DNA of 64,000 bases from Aradus depressus (GCA_963662175.1 OY759217.1:7132562-7196561), one strand, 5' to 3'. Positions 37,801-43,875 are shown, numbered from the stretch's first letter. Notes: generated by a model not told the origin, from the letters alone. Made by a program: numbers and translations.

Positions 37801-40800
37801 TTAACTACGTCCCATATTTATTTCTAACTTTAGTTTAATTTATTCTTTATTTACAATTATTTATTAATTAGACCCTATTTACATCTCGAGTGACAACTTC
37901 TTTGTTTACATTAATTTCATTCATTTTATTGATTTTTATTAACTCAAATTTTACATGCAAACAATTCTTGACAGATAAAATTGTGATATCAAATCTCAGG
38001 TACATTTTTCATTAATTAATTATATCATTTTATTTTGCAATTATTCATTTCGACAAAATTCAACATATTAACTGATACTTTCTATTTCTATTTTTTTTTT
38101 TATTAATTTTAATGTTACATTTTATAGTTCCAGATCATTATCCTAGACAAGCACTTTTCCATATCCATAATTTCATCGGTTAAACTACCTATGTTATTTC
38201 TTTCTCTTATATTTATAATTTAATTTTCGATTATCTATTTTTCTAAATTTGTTACTAATGTTTAAACTTATCTTTTTCTTTATTCGTTTATTTCTTTGAC
38301 GTAGATATTTTGTTTTCGAATTTTTCAAATTATTTTTATTATGATTATTTTTGAACTCAAGTTTTTTACACTTGTTATAGTTACGTTTATTTACACATCT
38401 ATGAAAATTTGTTTTTCCATATCCGATCTTTCTAGGACTTTTAATTTTATTTATCTCATGTTTTCTTAAGTTTGTGATTTTTTTATTGTATAATTTCCTT
38501 GTTTCTTTATTTTTATTATGATTCGGTCTTTTCACCACACTACCATTTGTTATTTGAATTGTAATATATTTAAATTTCTCTAGCACCTTATTGATGTTTA
38601 TATTTTCCTTTATTTCTCCATTTTCCTGTCCCTCTACACTCATATTTCGATTTAATTTACTCTCGACAGCTTCTACCGCACTTTCTATCTTATTATTTAA
38701 TTGTTCACATTTATGATTTATTTCTAAACTTTGATCACTAACTTTCAGATCAACAATTTTATTTACTTCATCGAAACGGTTGTTTAAATTCTTTTTTACA
38801 TTTTCAAATTTTATGCTTACGTCTTTCTTTATTTCATCAATTTTTGAATTTAGTTCTACCTTTATTTCATTTAGTTCTAATTTCATTTCCGAATGGTTTG
38901 CGTTCATATTTTTCATTAACATTTCCATCATGGTGTTTAAATTTACATTTGTCTCACTCTCCGGCTGAAGGCAATTATCATAATTTATTCTATTTTGTCC
39001 GCCATTATTGTTCAGATTCGTTCTCTGAGAACTTCTATTATAGTCGGCCATTTTGGACGCTAACTTTTTATACAGTTTTAAAATTAATTTTTACAAATAT
39101 TTTTTTTTTTTACAAAATCATACATAAGGTCCTTTTATAATTTTCTTTTCGGGCGCCATATACAAATTTAATATTTCAAGTCCCTGTTCGAAGCGACATT
39201 TGTAACGCTTGTTATTAGTGCTACTTGCTATTCTAATTTAAATTATATTAATAATAGTTATATACAATAACGATTATTAGAGGACCGGGTTATGTATGAC
39301 TTATAAATAAAATAATTACTTTAAAATAATTTGTTACATTTTTCTTTTATTTTAAATTTCATCATGACACATTTTTTCATGGGTTAGTATCACATAAAAA
39401 TTACAGACATAGAGATTTTTTTTTTTAAACACACATTCAACTAAACCTGCGGGGCTTGCATGCTGTATTGAGTTGATGATCGATGATTTCGTTTTGTACC
39501 ACTGATGAGATGGGATTGTTGGTAGACCTCTGACGTCCTCTCCTGATTTTTGTTAGTCATTCCATCATGAAACAGCCATTCCTCATTTCCTAATTATTCG
39601 CCTCTGGATGTCTTTACCAGTTGATCTTCATTATTACGGGATACACACACACTTTTTCTTCTATGTCCTCAGACAATCAAACTTACTCCACTGCACATCT
39701 TTCCACAGATCCCTCCACAGACACCCTCTCACATCTCACTCTGAACAACGACTCCTTCCACGAGGGGACAGACCACTTCTCTCTTGTTTTGGATTCAGCT
39801 CCGTCATTGGCCCACAATTTTTACAGCCTTTAGCACTAAACATCTGGGTTTTTTTATATCACTTTCATATTCCCGTATACAATCCTAGTTGCTTACATTT
39901 ATAGTTAACTAATTATTAGCCTAACATTTCATTTTATGACATAATTGAAATAAATGATTTGATATATTTTGAAACTATATCGACCCTGGTACAAATCGAT
40001 TTGATAACCCCCAGTAACCTTCCTTAGGTCTACTAAACAGATTGTATTTACTTATTTTATTTTCCATTTCTTAAATATTACATGTAATGGACAATATAGA
40101 ACGTTACAAAATATTATAGTTTTAATGTTGAAGAATATAGTAACTATGTTCATGTTATTATTTTAAAAATATTATGACCATTAATAAGGTCGAAACGTCA
40201 ACTGTAATGAAAATGTAAGGAGATACTCAATGATAATATATGTAACCAGCTATATAATTCCCCTTATTTTTCTGAGCTGAATATATTTAATATATAAAAG
40301 TTTCGGGTATATTCGGCCAAAGGGGAGAGGGTGAGTAGAGGGGAATAATGTAATAAATGTATCAAGAAATGGTTTTTTTGAGAACTCTCTGAGGCGTTAT
40401 CTTACACAGGGATTTTCAGTCAAATTGGCCTATGGGCTATAACTATGAGGTCATATCGCCCACTACCTGAGTCCAAGCCTACTGGGGTGTCCTTAATTTT
40501 GCCCACTCTGATTTATTTATTTACCTCGGATAGGGGTCTTTCACGAGTATTTGACATCGTATAGGCTCGGGACCATCGCTACGACGTCAGTTTCACATCC
40601 ATTCTAATAGAAAAATGCATTACTTTTTTACATTACTTTAAACAATATTTCAATGGCCACCCAAAAAAATTTTTTTAAATTAATTTTAAAGTATTTAATT
40701 ATAGACAAAAACTGTGAAAACTTCACATATATATGGACAACATGTGGACCAAGATCACCCTGTAAGGACGACACATATTGAGAGGTCTCTGTGTAAGACA

Positions 40801-43701
40801 CCTGAAGATTTTCAGCCAAATTGGGGAAAGGAAAAGAAGGATTTAGAGAGAAATCGGCAACCTAATTTATTACAAATAATTTCAGGTGGGGAGGGAAGTA
40901 GATGGTCGATGCATCTCCGACGAATCTTTTTTTCATTGCTTTGATTGTCGCGCAGTGTTTCATCATTTGCGACATTGCGGTATGTCAGTTCATATATCTT
41001 CTTAAAACAACACAAACAATAAGAAGTCATGTTATGGTCATATTAGATTTTTAATAAATTTTCAATAATGTAAAAAAAAAAATATTTATTTTTTCTGTTG
41101 GTTAGAGTTTCGTGTAAGGTGTTTGACCTACGGGCGTGCTCCGAAAGTGCAGCACCCTCTATCGCCGAGATGCTCCATCCCAAGCCACTCACCAGCGCCT
41201 TCTTCTCCCCGGATGGATCCCAGATCCTCACCACCTCCAACGATGATCGTCTCCGTGTCTTCTCATACTCTGTACATTCTATACCAGCTGGTGAACATAC
41301 CCTATATCTATTTATATTATCTATGTATATACCTAACTAGTTTTTGAAATGGCAGCGTGAGAGGGGGGAATGTCTGTGCGAAAGTTGGTTCCCCCTATCC
41401 TCTCTAAATCGATCAATTTTGATGAAAAATCTGAAAGTAGTTCTCATAAGGGAATCTGCCGAATAAAATAGTTTCGGATTACACTGGAACAATATTGTGG
41501 GCAGAGCGTAATTGTTTAAAACATTTCTTTAATGTCAAGGAAATCCTATTAATGGGGATTGAAAATTACTCAACTTTCAATTAGTAATAATATTGAATAT
41601 ATGCTAGCCTGACATTTACGAGTGTAGTCTCGCTTCCTTCTTCAGGGCCGAAGCTCCTTCCTTCCAAGTCTGTGCATCCTTGAAGAATGTGCAACACTTC
41701 CATTCTTCATTCTTTGGCGTGCTATAACCTAGATAGGTTAAATATTTTGTCCTATCCCAAAATTTGAGATTTTATCTGAGTTCAAATGAAGGGTTGGGAA
41801 TTTTATCAGAAAAATTTAATGTAAGGACCAATTTATCAATTGGATTCACTCTCCGCACAATTTAAGCAAACGTATGAAACAAACGGTATACGAAGATGTT
41901 TGTTGTTAAATATTTGGCTAACCTGACAATGTATCTATTTATTTGAAAAATTTCAGTGATATTCGCAAAAATGTTGTCAAAATCAATTTTAAGTTACGAT
42001 GAATAATTTATAGATTTTAAATGTATAGGTTTGACCGTCCATTAGCTACCGTGCATACAAAATTGTTTTATATGCATACAGACATATAAAACAACAGGCA
42101 GTGAGCTGTGGTTTGTTGACTTTTTCTGACTAATGCCCGAACTTTAACTACGAGGTCACATTGCCTACTACCAGTCCTCTCTTTCGTTCCTCCGATGGAC
42201 TATGAGCCCGTCTCTACTATGGGAGTCGAAAAAGGGGTCCTTAACGAATACCTGTGTCATCGTACAGGTTCAGGACTACAGCTCAACGTCCCATCCTCGG
42301 TCGGGGTTTCGAACTCGCAATCTTCTTCAATCTCGCAACAGTGATATTTAGTCAAAAGAGACTAATATCAAGTTACTTCGCCGGAGAAAGTGAAAGCCAT
42401 GGCTTGTTTTTCACCTAAACTTTCATACGTTTTTCTTTATTTGCTTCTCAGTGAAGCGGTCGATCTTACATAACAACCACACTGGACGCTGGCTCTCCGT
42501 CTTCAAGGCAGTCTGGCATCCACAGAGGGAAGATGTATTCTACGTTGGAAGTCTTCTGTCACCTCGGAGGGTAACGTTTTATTTATTGTATTCTAATGTA
42601 AGTAGATGCCATGAAAGATTGTGGCCTCCACCGTCTAAACATAAGAAATAGGTGTAAGCGTTGCTTTGATAGTAGAAAAATGCAATTCCTACTCCAAAAA
42701 ATCACGGGTTCTACTTTCTTTTTTTACATATTCTTCGATATCTCCCTTCTAAAATTTCGTTGCGATGGATGTCTGTATGTTGCACACTTTGACATTGTTT
42801 TCGACCGTCTTCCCGATGATCGATTTGGATGAAACACAAACTGCAATTATATTTGCACATCAACTTTTCTCATTTTAACATCAATAATCTTATTCTATAC
42901 TTTTTTTTTCCACTAGGTTTTTACACCGGAGTTTTCAACGGAAGTTCACCTCTATTTGAAATATATAAAAATAAAATTATGTCTGTGAACACGATAATGA
43001 ATTAACTATATAAATTTTCGCACAAGAGGGCCATTTGGGGGGGGGGGGGGGGGGGGGCTTATGTCATGGGTTGCTTCTCTTGAGCTAGTACATAAATAGA
43101 TGAATACCAGCGTATTATTCTTAACAGAATCTGTTGTCTGGATCGAGGACGGTAAGCAATAAGGAAGTGTTTGAACTCTTGGGAGAATGAGGTTGAATTT
43201 CAAATATAAAAACTAAATGAAGTTTACCATTTTGAGCTTCATGTATGTAAGTGTCAAATTTCATGAATTAAAAACATTCACCTTATTTTTATTTATTTTT
43301 TATTGGCCTCATGTACGATGCATATAATTTATATATCTCTACATACTTAGGGACCGTGCGGGCTAGAGTGTAGGGCTTTGATCACATGGCTATCAGGGTT
43401 GTGGGTTTGAATCCCATCCGGGAGAGTTTTATATTTTTTAGATAGAACTCCCTCCCGGGGCCATGGATGTTATAATAACACGTTATAGAGGCGTGGCTAA
43501 TATGCATTGTTGGGTGTGTCTTGTGTTTAGATACAGATGTACAGTACGGACGGGCAGCTTCAGACGGAGCTGAGGAGTGACAATATGGCTACCATCTGCC
43601 CTGTTCTGGGGCTACATCCCACCGTGCCATTCCTTGTCGGGGGAAACAGCTCAGGAAGAGTCCATGCCTTCGTATCACCTGCTGTAAAGTATGTTTTGTA
43701 A
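16864..43701 (+). CDS. WDR76: WDR76-like WD40 protein (whole coding span, 12 exons)
   Basis: Joining 12 exons (16864-16878, 16963-17111, 17810-17911, 19900-20042, 26765-26882, 28403-28539, 29589-29758, 31992-32076, 35050-35188, 41106-41290, 42452-42570, 43531-43701) gives one open frame of 511 codons including the stop. Every junction is GT..AG and every phase matches. The N-terminal part is acidic and carries the family hallmark YERLRLKNIEEKNKLLRSLG (about residues 42-61). The C-terminal ~330 residues form WD40 blades, with GLWDLEAG, KVGLLDLRSP and KVFDLRA as blade ends. The D-x-R endings resemble the WDxR motif by which such proteins can bind DDB1-CUL4. Vertebrate WDR76 and yeast Cmr1 are nuclear proteins linked to DNA damage, replication stress and protein quality control; the role here is inferred from family only. 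Least certain are the 15-nt first exon and the exact start. All introns over 1 kb are filled with repeats. Confidence 0.9.
16963..17111 (+). CDS. WDR76: WDR76-like gene, exon 2
   Basis: Acceptor TTGAATAG, donor AG|GTAAAT, phase 0 in and 2 out. It encodes an acidic serine-rich stretch, then ISAYERLRLKNIEEKNKLL, the most diagnostic part of the WDR76/Cmr1 N-terminus. Confidence 0.9.
17112..17809. other. WDR76-like intron 2
   Basis: A/T-rich intron with no repeat or RNA that I can recognise. Confidence 0.6.
17810..17911 (+). CDS. WDR76: WDR76-like gene, exon 3
   Basis: Begins RSLGIDKAVEEFKQLNESLG, continuing the N-terminal helix of the family, and ends in a basic TPRRYRK stretch. Donor GTGAGT. 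Confidence 0.85.
18425..18665 (-). mobile_element. tRNA-derived SINE, degenerate copy
   Basis: Minus-strand head with GCTACCGGCACC-type end and B box GGGTTCCGAACCC (damaged). The body phrases GCACAGGCTCGGGACC and CGTCCCATCC are recognisable. Lies in intron 3 of the WDR76-like gene. Confidence 0.7.
18836..18935 (+). mobile_element. tRNA-derived SINE, 3' fragment
   Basis: Keeps AGTCGGGCTCATGTCCACCA, the hairpin AGAGTGACGAAAGAGCGCTCT and AAAGCCCGGGCATGAGTCAT. The head is absent. Confidence 0.8.
19260..19564. repeat. Five essentially identical 61-bp tandem repeats
   Basis: Unit starts GTAAGTATCGAGGAAAAGAG and ends GTATGCATCAGTT. I see no difference between the copies. The unit begins with a perfect donor-like GTAAGTAT, five times, in intron 3 of the WDR76-like gene. 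Recent slippage, or an assembly-sensitive array. Confidence 0.95.
19588..19683. repeat. Two ~46-bp tandem copies
   Basis: ATCTTTTTAT(GT)ATAAGTC..., with TCTTGTCTCGGTTAGACAGT in both copies. It lies 24 bases after the 61-bp array. Confidence 0.85.
19900..20042 (+). CDS. WDR76: WDR76-like gene, exon 4
   Basis: Acceptor TTGTTTTTAG. Encodes a basic patch (LPRREPSRRLRKLAAANAD), then an acidic run (DDGEEEEVEDVD). The RxSxRLR-type basic motif is typical of this family just before the WD40 domain. Donor GTATTA. Confidence 0.85.
20227..20348 (-). repeat. Copia 3' LTR
   Basis: Matches 24641-24763 from TGTTAGAAAATAAAAAGATA to ATTAAATATTGTTTTT, with scattered changes concentrated at the element-side end. 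Short for a Copia LTR (122 bp). The flanking CTGCT at 20222-20226 is one half of the target duplication. Confidence 0.9.
20349..20360 (-). promoter_or_regulatory. Polypurine tract of the copia element
   Basis: ATTGAAGGAAGG on the minus strand directly precedes the TG that starts the 3' LTR, as expected for the plus-strand primer site. Confidence 0.6.
20608..20632 (-). ncRNA. Hammerhead-ribozyme-like core 2a (left arm, candidate)
   Basis: On the minus strand: CUGAGGA, one U, a perfect four-pair stem GGUA/UACC around GAAA, then GAAA. The stem sequence differs completely from cores 1 and 3, but pairing is kept. No cleavage site assigned. Confidence 0.4.
20666..20689 (+). ncRNA. Hammerhead-ribozyme-like core 2b (right arm, candidate)
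   Basis: The same core as in the left arm, now on the plus strand, because the arms are exact inverted copies. A transcript of the whole palindrome would instead fold into one long hairpin, which would compete with any ribozyme fold. Confidence 0.4.
20868..21647 (-). pseudogene. Copia reverse transcriptase C-terminus and RNase H
   Basis: A 259-codon open stretch begins with the RT N-terminal phrase MESLTSHKIWELV. It then jumps directly to SIYVDDGLI, the YVDD catalytic box, so the fingers and most of the palm are deleted in frame. It continues through the RT connection (YKIHLSTF-like and REAVGSLMYLSNGTRPVITF) to RNase H, with SKDRKSVTGYVFLNGSGAIA and LSTREAEYVAASEACKEAVW. Reverse transcription by this product is not expected. 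RNase H catalytic acidic residues look mostly kept. Confidence 0.9.
21701..21970 (-). pseudogene. Copia polyprotein segment between integrase and RT
   Basis: Reads MWNLERELVGLLLTRDIVFD, then an acidic linker rich in Asn, Glu and Thr ending RPTYLQDFDVYGLK. In Copia proteins the phrase GYKVW....R.(I/V)...RDV.FDE occurs once at the end of integrase, just before such an acidic linker and the RT. The upstream stop is a GGC TAT to GGC TAA change. Confidence 0.8.
21921..22390 (-). repeat. In-frame tandem array: seven copies of the RDIVF segment
   Basis: Seven units start at about 21921, 21993, 22059, 22131, 22197, 22263 and 22329, spaced 66 or 72 bp, all multiples of three. Each encodes a version of GTGYKVWNLERELVVLARD plus IVF on the minus strand. 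The 72-bp units have two extra residues (LLLTRD for LARD). Only two stop codons interrupt (TTA to TGA near 22281, TAT to TAA near 21973). A single-copy motif at the integrase-RT junction has thus become a 22- or 24-residue protein repeat. Confidence 0.92.
22472..22770 (-). pseudogene. Copia integrase, C-terminal half of the core
   Basis: The frame continues the catalytic core after a frameshift near 22770: CDNGGEYNNESLKEF carries the second Asp, and NPQSNGKAERLKQTLVKK carries the catalytic Glu. It is followed by LPLMFWGEAILTAVYLKNR. Thus all three acidic residues survive but are split over frames. Confidence 0.75.
22724..23533 (-). pseudogene. Copia protease remnant and integrase N-terminal half
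   Basis: Starts SFIINSGATHHVMN, the protease active site, with Asn where the catalytic Asp (DSG) belongs. The pre-integrase region YIELWHRRLGHIGENDLKKL gives the two His of the HHCC zinc site, followed by EPCVVGKMNK with only one of the usual two Cys. Then comes the core start LELIHTDVCGAIKPSTFEGS with the first catalytic Asp. The frame is lost after about residue 240. Confidence 0.88.
23690..24049 (-). repeat. Frame-breaking tandem array: five copies of the Gag zinc knuckle
   Basis: Five units with spacing 69, 68, 67 and 68 bp share CAGTCTTTCTGAA.(G/A)TGAC on the plus strand. On the minus strand each can encode CFRCHKQGH(F/L)QKDC, a CX2CX4HX4C retroviral-type zinc knuckle. Most spacings are not multiples of three and TAG follows several units, so no single protein could carry all five. 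Confidence 0.9.
24025..24572 (-). pseudogene. Copia Gag remnant
   Basis: ATG at 24572 starts MDKL. A one-base shift then leads into DENFSFKRTIWKMKIKAVLE (N-terminal Gag motif), and further shifts lead to VLSLLKGLPSKYASAVEVLE and a helix EEVKMKLLQRELKL, as in the UBN2-type Gag of Copia elements. The zinc-knuckle array follows immediately. Confidence 0.85.
24631..24639 (-). promoter_or_regulatory. Primer-binding site, initiator-Met tRNA type
   Basis: The plus strand reads CTGCTACCA one base inside the 5' LTR, the same as the 3' end of initiator methionine tRNA. The minus strand (TGGTAGCAG) is the site where that primer would pair. Confidence 0.75.
24641..24763 (-). repeat. Copia 5' LTR
   Basis: Bounded TGTTAAAAAATAAAAAGATA ... 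TTTACAACA, with short inverted ends TGTT/AACA and CTGCT target repeat at 24764-24768. Confidence 0.9.
24936..25010. repeat. Hairpin with ~34-bp arms
   Basis: TAGAAATAAACGGCGTTGTC...CACTGTTTTA pairs with TAAAACAGTGGGAAGACAACGTCTTTTATTTCTA around a CACTGT loop, with two mismatches. Just upstream, GTGATAGTAAGATGTTGTGG and GACGAGATTTCT also occur inverted at about 54594-54625, so it belongs to an interspersed family. Confidence 0.85.
25219..25850. mobile_element. Harbinger-like DNA element with MADF fragment (632 bp)
   Basis: The inverted ends are AGTGTGGGCTTACACTAGAC with GCAACATACTCGCG, and the complement CGCGAGTATGTTGCG-like with CTAGTGTAAACCCACCT. Both are flanked by TAA (25216-25218 and 25851-25853). 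G/C content is clearly above the surrounding intron. It resembles the element at 12030 in target site and in carrying a MADF piece, but the terminal sequences differ. No transposase. It lies in intron 4 of the WDR76-like gene. Confidence 0.82.
25430..25598 (+). pseudogene. MADF-domain fragment (N-terminal part)
   Basis: Translation gives FLFLWDPKDKAHHNRAKRGD, then AWKEISAILKS. LWD...D..(Y/H).NR..R..AWKEI is the front half of a MADF DNA-binding domain. A candidate start ATGAACCAGGAG at 25429 with NQEESIRLNELL lies in another frame, so at least one frameshift separates them. The back half is lost. Confidence 0.65.
25854..26496. other. Intron 4 remainder, nothing recognised
   Basis: A/T-rich sequence between the Harbinger-like element and a SINE. 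I see no supported feature. Confidence 0.5.
26497..26602 (+). mobile_element. tRNA-derived SINE, 3' fragment
   Basis: GGCTCATGTCCACCAGAGC to AAAGCCCGCGCATGAGTCA, head absent. It ends 163 bases before exon 5 of the WDR76-like gene. Confidence 0.78.
26765..26882 (+). CDS. WDR76: WDR76-like gene, exon 5
   Basis: Encodes SVPMEIEKESSLLAETLKEL and a following ~18-residue linker ending SCDFEK. Donor AA|GTAAGT. The preceding 6.7-kb intron holds the copia element. Confidence 0.85.
26883..28402. other. WDR76-like intron 5
   Basis: Contains a poly-A run (about 26999-27013) and a 12-G run at 28152-28163. Otherwise A/T-rich with no element I can name. Confidence 0.55.
28403..28539 (+). CDS. WDR76: WDR76-like gene, exon 6 (first WD40 blade begins)
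   Basis: Encodes KRIQSIHVHPSLSKSLVIAG followed by SAAGHLG, a WD40 strand pattern (HP...L...GS..G). Joins exon 7 to complete GHLGLWDLE. Confidence 0.9.
28745..28975 (+). mobile_element. tRNA-derived SINE with internal deletion
   Basis: A degenerate head (GAGAGCGCGAGTAGGTAGCG, B box GCTGGTTCAAAACC) is joined to TCAGATACTCGTTGAAGACC. The 3' half with the hairpin and AACTAAGTAGAAAAAAGGAA tail is present. The TTTATTTTATCTGG block is missing. Confidence 0.8.
29040..29120 (+). mobile_element. tRNA-derived SINE, short 3' fragment
   Basis: Keeps only CCAGAGCGAAGAAAGAGCGCTCTGG to AAAAGCCCGGGCATGTGTCA. Confidence 0.7.
29589..29758 (+). CDS. WDR76: WDR76-like gene, exon 7
   Basis: Acceptor TGTTCGCTGCAG. 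Encodes GLWDLEAGTENGVVEFSPHR, then a second blade with DPTKIFSTSHDGTVVCADLE. Donor AAT|GTAAGT, phase 0 out. Confidence 0.9.
29940..30400 (-). pseudogene. Possible non-LTR retrotransposon C-terminus, degenerate
   Basis: Two minus-strand frames together show FNREDICGVHNEY, then DDVHHFFMECPASG with LRRK, then LFNIDTNNKLYGVMVYMAAA and LRIKRHK. A C...H....C zinc-binding-like stretch (..H.F..ECP....RR), followed by a helical tail, is usual at the C-terminus of LINE reverse-transcriptase proteins. A frame break and two stops are present. The identification is by pattern only. Confidence 0.4.
30400..31991. other. WDR76-like intron 7, 3' part
   Basis: Mostly unassigned. An inverted repeat at about 31745-31838 pairs TTCTATTTTAGTAATGAAAT with the complement ATTGCATTACTAAAATAGAA. 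No coding region is supported. Confidence 0.5.
31992..32076 (+). CDS. WDR76: WDR76-like gene, exon 8
   Basis: Encodes ATDYNAALRHLTWHDQRDAS, then TLLLTHG, the inner strands of a blade. Acceptor TTTTTTCCTCAG, donor G|GTAATT. Confidence 0.88.
32428..32745 (-). mobile_element. tRNA-derived SINE, near full length
   Basis: Minus-strand head GAGGGCGCCAGTAGGTCAGT with B box ATCGTGGGTTCGTCACC. The body is complete to AAAGCCCAGG. One of the longest copies. Confidence 0.85.
33151..33318. repeat. Four 42-bp tandem repeats
   Basis: Unit GGGGTGGGTTGTTCTAATAA followed by TAGTGTTATATCGACACAAAGA. The first copy is 2-3 bases longer. Lies in intron 8 of the WDR76-like gene. Confidence 0.9.
33697..34017 (-). 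mobile_element. tRNA-derived SINE, head truncated
   Basis: Full body with GACTTATGCCCGGGCTTTAA at the plus-strand left side and GCATACCACTGCG on the right. The outermost head bases are missing. It directly abuts a diverged copy of the repeat that carries hammerhead-like core 1. Confidence 0.82.
34018..34130 (-). repeat. Diverged copy of the core-1 repeat
   Basis: Shares AATAAATTAAAAAACTTATTTTTGAAAT.TTGT..ATTCCAC with 15885-15925 and ATCGTCAGGTTTAGTTATGAACTA with 16012-16032. The GAAA of the hammerhead-like core is changed to GATA here. Confidence 0.6.
34131..35049. other. WDR76-like intron 8, 3' part
   Basis: No repeat or RNA recognised. Confidence 0.5.
35050..35188 (+). CDS. WDR76: WDR76-like gene, exon 9
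   Basis: Encodes DGKVGLLDLRSPQ, a blade end with the D-x-R pattern, and the next blade with ARTVHFHPTTTDHFLVSSGA. Donor GG|GTGAGA opens a 5.9-kb intron, most of which is an LTR element. Confidence 0.9.
35557..36464 (-). repeat. 3' LTR of the gag-only element
   Basis: On the minus strand the tract GCAGAGGGCAA (36465-36476) just outside it would serve as polypurine tract. Plus-strand open frames of 98 and 70 codons inside occur identically in the other LTR and are shadows. Confidence 0.93.
36465..38193. other. Interior of the gag-only element downstream of the ORF
   Basis: Very A/T-rich, with many T runs and no coding frame of note. Where pol should be, nothing recognisable remains. Confidence 0.7.
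38194..39051 (-). CDS. Gag-like coiled-coil protein of the LTR element (285 aa)
   Basis: Intact frame from ATG at 39051. Residues 1-35 are polar and Asn/Gln-rich. Residues about 38-135 form a long coiled coil of E/K/N/I/L heptads (EMKLELNEIKVELNSKIDEI, then repeats of this type). The C-terminal half is extremely basic, with Lys, Asn and Arg runs (KKISLNISNKFRKI). There is no zinc knuckle. A coiled-coil front and a basic nucleic-acid-binding tail fit an LTR-retrotransposon Gag. I do not recognise the family more exactly. It is the only open frame over 100 codons in the element's interior. Confidence 0.7.
   Translation of the reverse strand: MADYNRSSQRTNLNNNGGQNRINYDNCLQPESETNVNLNTMMEMLMKNMNANHSEMKLELNEIKVELNSKIDEIKKDVSIKFENVKKNLNNRFDEVNKIVDLKVSDQSLEINHKCEQLNNKIESAVEAVESKLNRNMSVEGQENGEIKENININKVLEKFKYITIQITNGSVVKRPNHNKNKETRKLYNKKITNLRKHEINKIKSPRKIGYGKTNFHRCVNKRNYNKCKKLEFKNNHNKNNLKNSKTKYLRQRNKRIKKKISLNISNKFRKIDNRKLNYKYKRKK
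39180..39200 (-). promoter_or_regulatory. Primer-binding site, lysine-tRNA-like
   Basis: Just inside the 5' LTR the plus strand reads TTCAAGTCCCTGTTCG followed by AAGCGACA. The first part equals the T arm of lysine tRNA (GTTCAAGTCCCTGTTCGGGCG in many animals); the last bases differ. It supports minus-strand orientation of the element. Confidence 0.55.
39201..40108 (-). repeat. 5' LTR of the gag-only element
   Basis: Near-identical partner of 35557-36464. The adjoining AAAT at 40109-40112 is the second half of the target duplication. Confidence 0.93.
40171..40197 (+). ncRNA. Hammerhead-like remnant 5 (weak candidate)
   Basis: AUUAUGACC, loop AUUAAUAA, GGUCGAAACGUC: a GACC/GGUC hairpin followed by GAAAC. 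The CUGANGA half is changed at two positions. Listed because of its similarity to the other cores. Confidence 0.2.
40432..40585 (-). mobile_element. tRNA-derived SINE, 3' half
   Basis: GGGCTATAACTATGAGGTCA to GTATAGGCTCGGGACCATCG. The hairpin segment is partly deleted and the head is missing. Confidence 0.75.
40586..41105. other. WDR76-like intron 9, 3' end
   Basis: Nothing recognised apart from a pyrimidine-rich approach to the exon 10 acceptor (TTTTTTCTGTTGGTTAG). Confidence 0.5.
41106..41290 (+). CDS. WDR76: WDR76-like gene, exon 10
   Basis: Encodes VSCKVFDLRACSE, then PLTSAFFSPDGSQILTTSND and DRLRVF. This is a textbook blade (A.FSPDG..(I/L).(T/S).S.D..(L/I)R(V/I)(F/W)). The alternative acceptor two bases downstream gives an immediate stop, which fixes the start. 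Confidence 0.92.
42128..42330 (-). mobile_element. tRNA-derived SINE, diverged
   Basis: GACTAATGCCCGAACTTTAA, a damaged hairpin, CATCGTACAGGTTCAGGAC and GGTTTCGAACTCGCAATCTT (B-box region). Parts of the body are lost. It lies in intron 10, about 120 bases before exon 11. Confidence 0.75.
42452..42570 (+). CDS. WDR76: WDR76-like gene, exon 11
   Basis: Encodes NNHTGRWLSVFKAVWHPQRE, then DVFYVGSLLSPRR. HNN.TGRWL...F.A.W.P is characteristic of the WDR76 family. Donor AGG|GTAACG, phase 0 out. Confidence 0.92.
43037..43057. repeat. Run of 21 G
   Basis: A homopolymer in intron 11 of the WDR76-like gene. Its length is unreliable in most sequencing data. Confidence 0.9.
43352..43440 (+). other. Possible tRNA-like SINE head of another family
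   Basis: GTGGGTTTGAATCCCATCC is a good B box, preceded by GGGCTTTGATCACATGGCTA. The A-box region (GGGCTAGAGTGTAGG) is weak. The B box sits near a GGGAG...CTCCC stem. It could be a diverged tRNA-derived SINE or chance. Confidence 0.3.
43531..43701 (+). CDS. WDR76: WDR76-like gene, terminal exon 12
   Basis: Encodes IQMYSTDGQLQTELRSDNMA and CPVLGLHPTVPFLVGGNSSG, then RVHAFVSPAVKYVL and TAA. The last blade closes and the protein stops nine residues later, as expected for the family. Confidence 0.9.
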   Translation: MQMYSTDGQLQTELRSDNMATICPVLGLHPTVPFLVGGNSSGRVHAFVSPAVKYVL

Positions 43702-43823
43702 AAAAAAAAAGTTTATTTTAAATGAAAAATTGTGATGGATTATTTATCATTTTGTCAATATGTGTTTGTATTATTTTCATTCATAACAATTTTGTTATTT
43801 TGGTACAAAATGAAACAAGAGAA

Positions 43824-43829
43824 AATAAA
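43824..43829 (+). promoter_or_regulatory. Polyadenylation signal of the WDR76-like gene (candidate)
   Basis: AATAAA lies 122 bases after the stop codon and is followed by a T-rich stretch (GTTTATTCTATTTTATTTT). It sits just before a mariner remnant. Confidence 0.5.
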
Positions 43830-43875
43830 GTTTATTCTATTTTATTTTATTTATTTCTTCTCCTCTCAAAAAATA

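Larger units (their letters stand above)
35557..40108 (-). mobile_element. Young gag-only LTR retrotransposon
   Basis: Two 908-bp direct repeats (35557-36464 and 39201-40108) begin TGTAACGCTTGTT and end GAACGTTACA, with inverted ends TGTAACG/CGTTACA. I noticed only one difference (GATTGTGGG versus GATTGTTGG). AAAT flanks both sides (35553-35556, 40109-40112), a 4-bp target duplication of the Gypsy/Errantivirus or BEL type. The 2.7-kb interior contains one 285-codon minus-strand frame and no protease, reverse transcriptase or integrase. It must be a non-autonomous derivative mobilised in trans. It lies antisense in intron 9 of the WDR76-like gene and makes up most of it. Confidence 0.95.
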
